Origin: Actinopolyspora alba
Lineage (GTDB): Bacteria; Actinomycetota; Actinomycetes; Mycobacteriales; Pseudonocardiaceae
Assembly (NCBI RefSeq): GCF_900112765.1
Contig: NZ_FOMZ01000003.1
Location: forward strand, 346,840 to 410,839
DNA length: 64,000 nucleotides
Reading direction: 5' to 3'
Shown: positions 48,417 to 57,631 of the stretch, in pieces
How positions within the stretch are numbered: the stretch's first letter is position 1
Layout of the letters: every line of letters starts with the position of its first letter
The notes under the pieces: generated by a model
The model's input: only the letters and a program-made list of their open reading frames with translations
The model's database searches: none
Told to the model about the DNA's origin: nothing
Translations under genes and position numbers: made by a program

Positions 48417-49867
48417 ATTGGCAACCGGTGCGCGATCGGCACCGGGCGGTGCCCGCTCCACGAGCGGCGGGACCGGGGGAGACGCGGCGACCCGGTGAGT
48501 CGGCGGGACTCACCGGGGCCCTCGGGACCGACTCGCCGCTGCCCGCGAGCTGGACGCCCTCGCTGCTACCGCGGCTGTTTCCGGCGGTCGATCTGCTCGT
48601 GCTCGGTGCGGTGGCGATCGTGCTGCGATTGCCGGGCCCAGCGGCGTTGCTCTACGTACCCGCGGTGCTGCTGTCGCTGGCCGCTCGGGGGACCCAACGT
48701 CTCCCACTGCGCAGCAGGATCTCCGACGACGCCGGAAGCCTGCTGACCGCCGCCGGTCTGCCGCTGCTGGCGTTGTTCGCCTGGTTACCGGTATCCCGTG
48801 TGCTGCTGCTGGGAGCCTGCTCCGCGGCGGCGCTGCTGTTCGGCAGGTCGGTGACCGTGTTCGTGCTCCGTAGCGCCCGTAGCCGGGGAAGGCTGTTCGA
48901 ATCCGTGGTGATCGTCGGACGCAACGAGATCGCGACGGAGCTGGCCCGCGCCATGACGCGGCGCCGTGAACTCGGCCTGCGGTTCGTAGGGTTTCTCGAT
49001 CACCCCGGCCCGGCGGAGGAGGTGGGGCGGGACGTGCTGTCCCGCCCGGAAGAGCTGGCCGAGGTCGTTCGACGCCACCGCGTCACCCGGGTGGTGCTGT
49101 GCTGCACCGACGAGCGGATCCCCGAGATCACCGGTGTGGTGCGCCGGTGCCGGAGCTCGGCGCTGGACATCTGCGTGCTTCCCCGGATGCCCGGGCTGGG
49201 GCTGGCCGCGTCACGGGCGTCGCTGGACGAAGTGTGGGGGATACCGCTGCTGCCGCTCCGCCGCGGCGCACACGCCCTCGGCGGGAGTTTCGCCAAACGA
49301 ACCCTCGATCTGCTGCTCGCCCCGGTGCTGTCGCTGTTGACGCTGCCGGTGCTGCTGCTGCTGAGCATCGCCGTGCGTTGCCGGAACCCCGCGGCGTTCT
49401 TCCGGCAGGAGCGGATCACCGCGGCCGGAGCTCTTACCAGCGTCACCAAACTCCGCACCGTCAACCCGACCGGGCATACGGGGTGGACACCGACACCGGG
49501 GCAGTGCGGAAAGCTGGGTGGTTGGCTGCGCGGCAATCACCTCGACGAGTTACCGCAGCTCTGGAACGTACTACGAGGTGGCATTTCCCTGGTCGGGCCA
49601 CGTCCCGAGCGGCCGTACTACGCGGTGCGCTTCGCGGCGGCGATACCGAGCTACTCCGACCGGCATCGCGTCGTGGGAGGGCTCACCGGCTGGGCACAGG
49701 TGCACGGGTTGCACGGTGACACCTCGATCGTCGAGCGGGCCCGTTTCGACAACCAGTACATCGAGTACTGGTCACCTTGGTTGGACCTGGTGATTCTCGT
49801 GCGCACGGCCGGAGTCGTGCTCACGGGACTCATCGGGTCGCGCCGCGACCGGCAGAGGGGGCAATAG
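48413..49867 (+). CDS. Polyprenyl-phosphate sugar phosphotransferase (priming glycosyltransferase)
   Basis: A 484-residue membrane enzyme. The N-terminal half has four hydrophobic spans and a Rossmann-like domain; the C-terminal half is the catalytic domain (KRTLDLLLAPVLSLL, FRQERI, KLRTV, LDELPQLWNVLRGGISLVGPRPERPYY). It moves a sugar-1-phosphate from a UDP-sugar to undecaprenyl phosphate, the first step of a repeat unit. It overlaps the FAD-oxidoreductase gene by four bases (ATGA). Confidence 0.88.
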   Translation: MNWQPVRDRHRAVPAPRAAGPGETRRPGESAGLTGALGTDSPLPASWTPSLLPRLFPAVDLLVLGAVAIVLRLPGPAALLYVPAVLLSLAARGTQRLPLRSRISDDAGSLLTAAGLPLLALFAWLPVSRVLLLGACSAAALLFGRSVTVFVLRSARSRGRLFESVVIVGRNEIATELARAMTRRRELGLRFVGFLDHPGPAEEVGRDVLSRPEELAEVVRRHRVTRVVLCCTDERIPEITGVVRRCRSSALDICVLPRMPGLGLAASRASLDEVWGIPLLPLRRGAHALGGSFAKRTLDLLLAPVLSLLTLPVLLLLSIAVRCRNPAAFFRQERITAAGALTSVTKLRTVNPTGHTGWTPTPGQCGKLGGWLRGNHLDELPQLWNVLRGGISLVGPRPERPYYAVRFAAAIPSYSDRHRVVGGLTGWAQVHGLHGDTSIVERARFDNQYIEYWSPWLDLVILVRTAGVVLTGLIGSRRDRQRGQ

Positions 49868-51018
49868 TGCGAGTCCTACACGTGATCACCGGACTGGGGA
49901 TCGGCGGAGCAGAACTGCAGCTTTACGAGTTGGTACGCCGTAGCAGACACGAATGCGAGGTCGTGACCCTGTACAACGCGGGCGAGGTCGCGAACATGAT
50001 CTCCGGGGCCGGAATTCCGGTGCACGATCTCGGCATGACCAGCAACACCGAGTTGGGCGCGTTGTTCCGGCTCCGTTCCCTGATGCGTTCCGGCGGGTTC
50101 GACGCCGTGCACACGCATCTCTACCGTTCCTGCGTCTACGGCCGGACAGCGGCGCGACTCGCGGGCGTTCCCGTGGTCGTCGCCAGCGAGCACTCCATCG
50201 GCGAAACCCACCTCGAGCGCAGACGCATGAGCGCGGGGGTGCGGCTGCTCTACCTGGCCAGTGATCTGTTCTCCGACACCACCATAGCGGTGTCGGACAC
50301 CGTGGCCGCCCGGTTGCGTCGGTGGGGTCTGCCCGCGCGCAAGGTGCGTGTCATTCCGAACGGTGTCGACTTCGACAGGGTCGCCTTCGATGCGGACGCC
50401 CGCGCACGCACCAGGAACGAACTCGGACTCTCCGAGCGGCACCGGGTGGTCGGAGTGCTCGGCAGGCTCGACCCGAACAAACGGTTCGACCTGCTCATAG
50501 AGTCCGCCACTCCGTTGCTGGACGAGGACACCAGGCTGTTGCTGGTGGGCGACGGTCCGGACCGGCAACGGCTGGAGGAACTCGCGGAAGCCAACGGGGT
50601 CTCCGACAAGGTGGTCTTCGCGGGCAAGCGAAGTGACGTGGCGTCCGTGCTGTCGGCGCTGGACCTCTTCGTCGCCTGCTCCAAGCAGGAGACGTTCGGG
50701 CTGTCGGTGCTGGAGGCTCTGGCCAACGGGCTCGTGGTGCTCTACACCACCTGCCCGGCACTGGACGGGGTCAGCACCGACCGCGCGATCGAGGTGGCGG
50801 GAGAGGTCGAGGATCTGCGGTCCGCGCTGCGTGCGGAGCTGTCAGCCGCTCGGCCACGCGCCCAGGTTCCCGAGCTGCGGGAGCTGTACGGGATGGACGC
50901 CGTGACCGAGCGGATCGACCAGCTCTACGACGAGCTGCTGAGCGGTCGTCGTGACGGACGGCGTGTTCGGCAGCAGGGCACTGTCGGCGACCCCGCGAGT
51001 TCGGGGGTGAACCCATGA
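49867..51018 (+). CDS. Glycosyltransferase family 4
   Basis: A 383-residue GT-B enzyme: VITGLGIGGAELQLYELV near the start, VIPNGVDFDRV at the domain boundary, and CSKQETFGLSVLEALANG as the donor-site EX7E motif. GTG 49867 has GAGGGGG just upstream. It shares its last bases with the next gene (ATGA), so translation is coupled. It should extend the lipid-linked unit. Confidence 0.85.
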   Translation: MRVLHVITGLGIGGAELQLYELVRRSRHECEVVTLYNAGEVANMISGAGIPVHDLGMTSNTELGALFRLRSLMRSGGFDAVHTHLYRSCVYGRTAARLAGVPVVVASEHSIGETHLERRRMSAGVRLLYLASDLFSDTTIAVSDTVAARLRRWGLPARKVRVIPNGVDFDRVAFDADARARTRNELGLSERHRVVGVLGRLDPNKRFDLLIESATPLLDEDTRLLLVGDGPDRQRLEELAEANGVSDKVVFAGKRSDVASVLSALDLFVACSKQETFGLSVLEALANGLVVLYTTCPALDGVSTDRAIEVAGEVEDLRSALRAELSAARPRAQVPELRELYGMDAVTERIDQLYDELLSGRRDGRRVRQQGTVGDPASSGVNP

Positions 51019-52019
51019 GGGCACTCGTCACCGGGGCCGCGGGTTTCGTGGGATCACACCTGGTTCGGTATCTGCTCGCGGCGGGACACACCGTCGTCGC
51101 GCTGGACGACGGCAGCACCGGGGACTGGGACAATCTCGCCGGGGTGGCCGATCAAGAACGGCTGTGCCCGGTTCCGGGCAGCGTTGTGGACGGGGAGACC
51201 GTGGAGCGGGCCACGGCCGGCTGTGACGTGGTGTTCCACCTGGCCGCCGCCGTCGGGGCCTTCGTCATCCGAGACCGCACGCTGGAAAGCCTGCTCACCA
51301 ACATCCACGGCACACACCACGTGCTGGAGGCGGCCCACCGGCACGGCAGCCGGGTGCTGATCGCCTCCACCAGCGAGATCTACGGCAAGAACGACAAGAT
51401 CGGCCTCACCGAGGACGACGACAGGGTAGTCGGATCGCCGTTGAAGTCGCGGTGGTCCTATTCGGAGGCCAAGGCCGTCGACGAGAGCATGACCAGGTCC
51501 TTCGTGGACGAACAGGGGCTGTGGGCGGTCATCGTGCGTCTGTTCAACACCGTCGGGCCCGGACAGAGCGGTCGTTACGGCATGGTGCTGCCCCGTTTCG
51601 TGTCGATGGCGCTTCGCGGACACCCGCTCACGGTGTTCGGGAGCGGCGAGCAGATTCGTTGTTTCTGCCATGTGGACGACGTGGTTCCCGCGCTGGTCTC
51701 GCTGGTGCACAGTGACTCGGCACGTGGTCGTGCGGTCAACCTCGGCAGTACCGAGCAGGTGTCGATCGAGGAACTCGCGCACCGGGTGATAGCCACCACC
51801 GGCTCCCCGAGCGATATCGTGCACAGCCCCTACGAGGCCGTGTACGGCTCCGGTTACGAGGACATGTCGCGGCGTGTGCCCGACTGTTCGCTGGCGCGGG
51901 AGCTGGTCGGTTTCCGGCCGGTCCACGATCTGGATTCGATCATCAGATCGGTCGTCGACGAGCACACCCGCGCCGGGGAGGGCGTCACCGCCAGGTCGGG
52001 TCGTGTCGACACCGGCTGA
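51015..52019 (+). CDS. NAD-dependent sugar epimerase/dehydratase
   Basis: A 334-residue extended short-chain dehydrogenase: GAAGFVGSHLVRYLLA for NAD, FHLAAAVGA, the catalytic STSE, and YSEAK. It would epimerise, decarboxylate or dehydrate a UDP-sugar; RLFNTVGPGQSGRYGMV resembles UDP-glucuronate decarboxylase and 4-epimerase sequences. A uronic acid substrate would fit the dehydrogenase upstream. Confidence 0.82.
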   Translation: MRALVTGAAGFVGSHLVRYLLAAGHTVVALDDGSTGDWDNLAGVADQERLCPVPGSVVDGETVERATAGCDVVFHLAAAVGAFVIRDRTLESLLTNIHGTHHVLEAAHRHGSRVLIASTSEIYGKNDKIGLTEDDDRVVGSPLKSRWSYSEAKAVDESMTRSFVDEQGLWAVIVRLFNTVGPGQSGRYGMVLPRFVSMALRGHPLTVFGSGEQIRCFCHVDDVVPALVSLVHSDSARGRAVNLGSTEQVSIEELAHRVIATTGSPSDIVHSPYEAVYGSGYEDMSRRVPDCSLARELVGFRPVHDLDSIIRSVVDEHTRAGEGVTARSGRVDTG

Positions 52020-52040
52020 CGCGCGGTTGGGGGTGTGCTC

Positions 52041-53189
52041 ATGCGTGGGAAGCCCGTAACCGGGCGGTTCACCGTGCTCGGATCCAGGGTACGGCGCATC
52101 GCCCTGGTCGGAGGTGTGGCGGTGTTGTGCCTGGCGCTGATACTGGTCGTGCTTTCGGTGCGACGCGATCCCGCTCCACGCCCTACGGCCGGATCCGGTG
52201 AGGTGGTCGCCGCCCTGCCGTTCTGGAACTTCGAGGGTGGGACCTCGGAGCTGATGCGGCACACCGAAGGGTTCACCGAGGTCTCGCCCTGGATGTACGG
52301 GCTCGATCCCGAGGGGCACGTGGTCAGCCAGATCCCCTCGGACCGAGCCGGGCGGACCCGTGAGGCCCTGAATTCGCTGCGGAGGACCGAACTGCGGTTC
52401 ACCCCCAGCGTGGCGAACATGACCCACGGTGCCTGGTCCTACGACTCGGTTGCTCCGATCCTGCACGATCCGCAGCGCAGGCGACAGCACGTACGGGAGA
52501 TCGTCGACCTGGTGCTTTCCAACGACTACGCCGGTATCGACATCGACTACGAGGATCTCAAGGCCGAGGACCGCGACGAGTTCAGCACGCTGGTCCGGGA
52601 GTTGGCGGACGCGCTGCACGCCCACGACAGAACACTGTCGGTGGCGGTGTTCGCCAAGGCCAGCCGACGTGGTTACGACGAACGCAACGTCGCGCAGGAC
52701 TACGCGGCCATCGGGCGTGCCGCGGACCAGGTGCGTCTGATGGGGTACGACCGGCACTGGTCGACCTCGCCGCCCGGGCCGGTGGCGCCGGTCGACTGGA
52801 TACGAGACGTGCTCGACTACGCACGCGGCACCATACCGCCCGAGAAGATAGTGCTGGGGATACCGCTCTACGGATACGACTGGTCACAGGGCAAGGGGCA
52901 GCCGGTGACCTGGGGCGAGGCCACTCGAATCGCGCGGCGGCACGACGTGCGGATCCGGTTCGACGAGGACAGCCGTACTCCGTGGTTCCGCTACACCGAC
53001 ACGGACGGCACCCGGCACGAGGTGTGGTTCGAGAACGCGGCCAGTTCGCACGCCAAGCTCGAAGTGGCGGACCGGTCCGGCATCGGTGGTGTCTACCTGT
53101 GGATGTACGGCCCGGCCGATCCCGCCACCTGGCCGCGACTGCGCCAGACCTTTCCCGTGGCCCGTCGTTCCGCTCGCGCACGCCGATGA
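52041..53189 (+). CDS. Membrane-anchored GH18-like glycosidase
   Basis: About 382 residues. One N-terminal membrane span (VRRIALVGGVAVLCLALILVV) is followed by a GH18 barrel: NDYAGIDIDYEDL gives the DxxDxDxE catalytic signature, with LMGYDRHW and the C-terminal GGVYLWMYG. GH18 proteins hydrolyse beta-1,4 or beta-1,6 amino-sugar links outside the membrane, as YaaH and related enzymes do. ATG 52041 follows GGGGTG. It lies between epimerase and GT2 genes. Confidence 0.82.
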   Translation: MRGKPVTGRFTVLGSRVRRIALVGGVAVLCLALILVVLSVRRDPAPRPTAGSGEVVAALPFWNFEGGTSELMRHTEGFTEVSPWMYGLDPEGHVVSQIPSDRAGRTREALNSLRRTELRFTPSVANMTHGAWSYDSVAPILHDPQRRRQHVREIVDLVLSNDYAGIDIDYEDLKAEDRDEFSTLVRELADALHAHDRTLSVAVFAKASRRGYDERNVAQDYAAIGRAADQVRLMGYDRHWSTSPPGPVAPVDWIRDVLDYARGTIPPEKIVLGIPLYGYDWSQGKGQPVTWGEATRIARRHDVRIRFDEDSRTPWFRYTDTDGTRHEVWFENAASSHAKLEVADRSGIGGVYLWMYGPADPATWPRLRQTFPVARRSARARR

Positions 53190-53231
53190 CGTCCGTCCAC
53201 GCGGTGGTTCGGGTGTTGAGGAGGTGGCCAG

Positions 53232-54638
53232 TTGATTCCGTGGTGGCTTGTGGCCGTGCTGATCTTCGGGGCGAATTTCGTGCTCTGGGGGAGCATGGGA
53301 CTGCTCCGGATGCTCACTACGAGCTTTGCCGCGTCCTACGACCGCGTGGCGCGCCGGATCCGACCACCGCTCTCGCGTCGCGGCTCCGGCTGCTTTCCCG
53401 GTGACGTCGATCTCGGACGGGGAGCGGCTGGCGATCCTCCCTTCGGCACCGATCGGGTGGCAGTGCTCATGGCCGCCCACAACGAGGAGCTCGTGATCAA
53501 CGACAGTTTGGATTCGGTGACCGAGCTCGTGCCACGCGAGAACGTGTACGTGGTTTCGGACGGCTCCACTGACCGAACCGTCGAACTCGCCGAACGGGCG
53601 GGCGTGAACGTGATCAGCACCTGGAGCAACGTGGGGAAGGCGGGCGCACTGCAGCAGGCGATCGAGCGGTTCCGCCTCGTCGAACACTATCCGGCCGTAC
53701 TGCTGCTGGACGCCGACACCCGGCTCGACAGGAACTACTTCCGGGCGGCCCTGCCGTTGTTCGGCGATCCGCGGGTCGCCGCGGTCGCAGGCTTCGTACG
53801 AACCGACTGGGATCGCGGCGGGATCTCTCCACTGGGCAGGTTGCTGGTGTCCCACCGGCAGCGGATCTACGCGCTGAGCCAGTATCTGCTCAAGTTCGGT
53901 CAGACCTGGCTGCGGTGCAACGCCACACACATCGTTCCCGGCTTCGCCAGTATGTACCGCACCGAGGTGCTGCCCCACATCGAGATGAATCCACCCGGTC
54001 TGGTCATCGAGGACTTCAACATGACCTTCGAGGTGTATCAGAAACGGCTCGGCAAGGTCGGCTTCACGCCCGCCGCGGTGGCAGTGACACAGGATCCGGA
54101 CAACCTTCGCGACTACGTCCGGCAGACCAAGCGCTGGGCGCTGGGGCTGTGGCAGACCGTACGCCGACATCGCCCCAGGACCAATCTGTTCACCTGCATG
54201 CTGTTGCTGCTGTTGACCGAATTGCTCACCAGCAGTCTGTTGATGGTCGCGTTGCCGCTCGTCCTCCTGCTGCTGCTGTTGCCGCTGCTCTTCCCCGGCA
54301 CGGCAGATCTCGTCGTGCTGGGACCACTGCACGACGCGGTGTCGGGCTACGTCAGCCTGTTCTCGTTGCTGCTGGCCGTGGTGGTAGTGGACCTGTCCCT
54401 GACCCTGCTGGTGACTCTGGCGCTTCGCAAACCACGTTTTCTCGTGTTCGGCGCCTTCTTCCTGTTCCTGCGGATACTGGATGCCGCCCTGTCGCTGTAC
54501 ACCCTCCCGCTGGCATGGCTGACCAGGTCGACGGGACGGTGGCGGAGTCCGGGACGGCGTGCTCCCGCGCCATCGCCGGTGGAGCCGAACCCTTCGGTCG
54601 GGACCGATGTCACCACATCCAGTGGTTCAGGAGCGTGA
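53232..54638 (+). CDS. Membrane GT2 glycosyltransferase (PgaC/PNAG-synthase-like)
   Basis: A 468-residue inverting glycosyltransferase, family 2. An N-terminal hydrophobic segment precedes the catalytic domain with VLMAAHNEE, SDGSTDRT, LLDADTRL, GLVIEDFNMTF and QTKRWALGLWQ (the QxxRW processivity motif), then two or more long spans (LLLLTELLTSSLLMV and following). This is the pattern of beta-1,6-GlcNAc (PNAG) or hyaluronan-type synthases. It starts at TTG with GGAGG upstream. With the deacetylase and GH18 genes it would form a split PNAG-like system. Confidence 0.82.
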   Translation: MIPWWLVAVLIFGANFVLWGSMGLLRMLTTSFAASYDRVARRIRPPLSRRGSGCFPGDVDLGRGAAGDPPFGTDRVAVLMAAHNEELVINDSLDSVTELVPRENVYVVSDGSTDRTVELAERAGVNVISTWSNVGKAGALQQAIERFRLVEHYPAVLLLDADTRLDRNYFRAALPLFGDPRVAAVAGFVRTDWDRGGISPLGRLLVSHRQRIYALSQYLLKFGQTWLRCNATHIVPGFASMYRTEVLPHIEMNPPGLVIEDFNMTFEVYQKRLGKVGFTPAAVAVTQDPDNLRDYVRQTKRWALGLWQTVRRHRPRTNLFTCMLLLLLTELLTSSLLMVALPLVLLLLLLPLLFPGTADLVVLGPLHDAVSGYVSLFSLLLAVVVVDLSLTLLVTLALRKPRFLVFGAFFLFLRILDAALSLYTLPLAWLTRSTGRWRSPGRRAPAPSPVEPNPSVGTDVTTSSGSGA

Positions 54639-54776
54639 ACATCACGTCGTTCTGCTCGGAGAACGTCTCGCGCTCCCATGGAACGGCGCGATCCCCTCGT
54701 GCTGCGCGTCCTGTGTGACTACTGCAGAATTCGCCGGTACGGGAGGTAACCGCGCCGGCCGTGTCCTGGGGGGAAC

Positions 54777-55463
54777 ATGCTCCGCCTGTTGCTCGTGGAC
54801 GAACAACGCATGTTCGTCGAGACTCTCTCGCAGTACCTGTCCACCGAGTCGGACCTCTGGGTGTCCGACAGCGCGTATCCGAGCGAGACGGATCTGCTCG
54901 ACCGGGCACGAATCGCCTGGCCCGACGTCGCTGTCGTCGATATCGCGATATTGCGAAATCGCGTGCACGAAGTGCTACGAAGACTCGAAGAAGCGTGTCC
55001 CGACGCGCGGGTGGTGATGCTGAGCTCGACCCTCGATTCGGACTCGGCGGTGCGTGCCGCGCGTGCCGGCGCGGCCGCCTGGCTGCCCAAGGAGCGTGGC
55101 ATCACCGAACTCGTCGAGGTCATCCGGCTGGTCGGCCGCGGACACGCCTGGTACCCCCCTGAAGTGCTCGCTGAGGTGCTGTGCGCGTTGCGGCAGGAGG
55201 CCGGGTCCCCCGGGACCGGCGATGATCCGCTCGCCGTCCTCAGCGTGCGCGAGCGCCAAGTGCTGGCCGTCATGGCGGAGGGCAAACGCGGTCGGCAGAT
55301 AGCCGCCGAACTCTTCATCTCGGTGCAGACGGTTCGCAAGCACACTCGCGGCATCCTCACCAAGCTCAACGTGCACACCCAACTCGAGGCGGCCATGCTC
55401 GCGAGTTCCGGGCGAGAGACACCCGCACTCCCGGCAACCACCGTGCGTGCTCTGCCGCGGTAG
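54777..55463 (+). CDS. LuxR-type response regulator 1
   Basis: A 228-residue receiver plus LuxR helix-turn-helix regulator. The receiver has LLLVDEQRMF and the phosphoacceptor Asp55 in PDVAVVDI; the C-terminal domain has LSVRERQVLAVMAEGKRGRQIAAELFISVQTVRKHTRGILTKL. No histidine kinase gene is adjacent. The start is ATG 54777 with GGGGGG upstream. It likely controls the surrounding polysaccharide genes. Confidence 0.88.
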   Translation: MLRLLLVDEQRMFVETLSQYLSTESDLWVSDSAYPSETDLLDRARIAWPDVAVVDIAILRNRVHEVLRRLEEACPDARVVMLSSTLDSDSAVRAARAGAAAWLPKERGITELVEVIRLVGRGHAWYPPEVLAEVLCALRQEAGSPGTGDDPLAVLSVRERQVLAVMAEGKRGRQIAAELFISVQTVRKHTRGILTKLNVHTQLEAAMLASSGRETPALPATTVRALPR

Positions 55464-55468
55464 ACGAG

Positions 55469-56599
55469 ATGCGCGAGCACCCACGGGTAGCCACCGTCAT
55501 CACGCGGTTGGAAGGCGGGGCCGGATTGGTGGCCCTGCGCTGCGCACTCGCGCAACATGCCGACTCCTGGCCGGTCACCCTCGTCACCGGCAGCGACGGG
55601 GAACTGGTGAGGCACGCGGAACGGGCCGGACTCGACGTCGTGGTGGAACCGGCGCTGCGCAAGCCGATCGTCCCGTGGTGGGATCTCGTCGCGCTGTTCC
55701 GGTTGACCGCGTTGTTCGCCCGGGCGGGGTTCGACGTCGTGCACACCCACACCGCCAAGGCCGGGGCGCTCGGGCGGGTGGCCGCCCGGTTCTCAGCGGT
55801 GCCGCGAGTGGTCCACACGTACCACGGATTCCCGTTCCACCGGTTTCAGGCGCGCTGGCTGCGACTCTGCTACGCGGCGGTGGAACGGCTGCTCGGCCGA
55901 CTCACCGACGATGTGCTGTGCGTGGGGGGCGAGGTCGCGAACGAGGCGACGCGGCTCGGGCTGGCGGCCCCCGACCGGATCCGCGCCGTCGGCGTTCCCG
56001 TTTCGCTGGATTCCCCCCGCGCGGACGCCGAGAGCCGACGCCGAGCCCGTCGTGCGCTTCGCATCCCCGACGACCGGCTGGTCGTCGGTGCTGTCGGGAG
56101 GCTGACCTATCAAAAGGCGCCGGAGGACCTCGTCGACGCACTGGCCCGGCTGCCCCGAACGGATGTTTGTGGTGTCTGGCTCGGCGAGGGGGAGCTGCGG
56201 AACCGGCTCGAACGTCTGGCACGGGACCGGCTCGGTGACCGTTTCGTGTTCGCGGGGCATCGTTCGGATGTCGCCGAGCTGCTGCCAGCCTTCGACGTGT
56301 TCGCCCTGCCCAGCAGGTACGAAGGGCTGCCGTTGGCGGTGATCGAGGCCATGCTGTGTGGTCTCCCCGTCGTTGCCACGGCGGTCAACGCTGTCCCGGA
56401 CCTCGTCGTGACAGGACACAACGGGGTGCTGGTTCCGCCACGTCGCCCCGATCTGTTGGCCGGAGCGATCTCCGACCTACTGGAGGACCCGGCCGAACGG
56501 GTCCGCATGGGAAGTGCTGGTAACCGCGGTGTCGACGGCGAGCGGTTCGGCATCGCGGCGGTCACCCGCGAGCTGGGATCCGTTTACCGGGGTAGATGA
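55469..56599 (+). CDS. Glycosyltransferase family 4
   Basis: A 376-residue GT-B enzyme: VATVITRLEGGAGLVALR near the start, HTYHGFPFHRF in the acceptor domain, and LPSRYEGLPLAVIEAMLCG as the donor EX7E motif. It begins five bases after the regulator 1 stop, so the two are cotranscribed. It should add a sugar to the polymer unit. Confidence 0.85.
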   Translation: MREHPRVATVITRLEGGAGLVALRCALAQHADSWPVTLVTGSDGELVRHAERAGLDVVVEPALRKPIVPWWDLVALFRLTALFARAGFDVVHTHTAKAGALGRVAARFSAVPRVVHTYHGFPFHRFQARWLRLCYAAVERLLGRLTDDVLCVGGEVANEATRLGLAAPDRIRAVGVPVSLDSPRADAESRRRARRALRIPDDRLVVGAVGRLTYQKAPEDLVDALARLPRTDVCGVWLGEGELRNRLERLARDRLGDRFVFAGHRSDVAELLPAFDVFALPSRYEGLPLAVIEAMLCGLPVVATAVNAVPDLVVTGHNGVLVPPRRPDLLAGAISDLLEDPAERVRMGSAGNRGVDGERFGIAAVTRELGSVYRGR

Positions 56600-56600
56600 A

Positions 56601-56618
56601 TCGTTTACTACGTAACGA
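56601..56618. promoter_or_regulatory. Near-palindrome upstream of response regulator 2
   Basis: TCGTTTAC and GTAACGA flank TAC, giving an 18-base near-perfect inverted repeat, 1 base short on the right arm, in AT-rich DNA. A TATAGT hexamer follows at 56645-56650 and could be a -10. Function is inferred from location. Confidence 0.35.
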
Positions 56619-56864
56619 ATTCGAACAACGACAGAGCGTGCGCGTATAGTCCGCAGCGGGTATAACACCAGTGTGGCGACTGTGGTGCTCTTTCGAACCC
56701 GAGTCGGCGGTGGGGCCGCCCGATCCAGGCCGCACTGAAACGCCGGTGGAAGCGTAGGGGACGTGTCCACATCGGCTTGTCGAGGCCGTGAGCGTGCGGC
56801 CGGGACCCGTGGTGCACCGCGAACGGGTTCCGGCGGGATCACGGCTGACCACGAGGGGGAAACA

Positions 56865-57533
56865 ATGGCTGACCTGGTGCTGGGGGACAATCACACGGTG
56901 TTCGTGGAGGCACTGGTGACGGTGCTCCCACAGCGGGGACTCAACGTGCTGGACACCGCGCACAGCATCACCGAGACCGTACGCAGCGTGCGTCGCAACA
57001 AACCCGACGTGTGCGTGCTGGAGAGGTTCTTCACCGATGGCGACTCCCTGAACCGCCTGGACGAGATCACGGCCGCCGGAGGATCACGAATGCGGGTGCT
57101 GCTGCTCACCGCTGACTCCGACGCGGATGGTATGCGCCGCGCGATGCGGGAGGGGGCCATCGGTTACGTCACCAAGATGTGTGGACTGACCGCCCTGGTG
57201 GAGGCCGTGGGAAAGGCCGCGGCCGGGGAACCGGTCACCCGCCTGCCCCGTTTCCCCGACAGCCGTCGCACCAGTGTCAGCCTGCCGAACAACCGCGACC
57301 GCGCATCGCCGCGGATGTCGTTGACACCCCGGGAGCAGGACTGCCTGCGCCTGCTCGTCTCGGGTGCTCGTACCACGACCATGGCCAAGCAGCTGGGAGT
57401 CTCGAGTACGACGGTACGCACCCACGTGCAGGCGTTGCTGGGCAAACTGGGTGTGCACTCCAGGCTGGAAGCCGCCACCTTCGCGGTGCGGCACAGTCTG
57501 CTGGAACCTCCTGACGAGGACGAGGCGAGCTGA
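56865..57533 (+). CDS. LuxR-type regulator 2 with Glu at the phosphorylation site
   Basis: A 222-residue receiver plus LuxR regulator. In the receiver the phosphoacceptor position reads PDVCVLE, so Glu53 replaces the usual Asp, and the acidic pair is GD instead of DD (LVLGDNHTVF). The C-terminal helix-turn-helix is intact (LTPREQDCLRLLVSGARTTTMAKQLGVSSTTVRTHVQALLGKL). Such proteins often act without phosphorylation. ATG 56865 has a GGGGGAA ribosome binding site. It is downstream of the polysaccharide operon but in the same orientation. Confidence 0.85.
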   Translation: MADLVLGDNHTVFVEALVTVLPQRGLNVLDTAHSITETVRSVRRNKPDVCVLERFFTDGDSLNRLDEITAAGGSRMRVLLLTADSDADGMRRAMREGAIGYVTKMCGLTALVEAVGKAAAGEPVTRLPRFPDSRRTSVSLPNNRDRASPRMSLTPREQDCLRLLVSGARTTTMAKQLGVSSTTVRTHVQALLGKLGVHSRLEAATFAVRHSLLEPPDEDEAS

Positions 57534-57545
57534 CCGGACTTCGTC

Positions 57546-57575
57546 CATCACCGCTTCCGCGCGGAAGCGGTGATG
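57546..57575. terminator. Perfect 30-base palindrome after regulator 2
   Basis: CATCACCGCTTCCGC is followed directly by its exact complement. There is no T-run. It lies between convergent genes and may terminate both. Confidence 0.6.
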
Positions 57576-57586
57576 CGGGTGAGCCG

Positions 57587-57627
57587 GGTGCTTCCGGCGC
57601 GGGCCGACCGCTCGTGCCGGAAGCACC
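57587..57627. terminator. Second hairpin between convergent genes
   Basis: GGTGCTTCCGGC (57587-57598) pairs perfectly with GCCGGAAGCACC (57616-57627). It is placed next to the previous palindrome, just before the aldose 1-epimerase stop. Confidence 0.6.
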
Positions 57628-57631
57628 GCCT

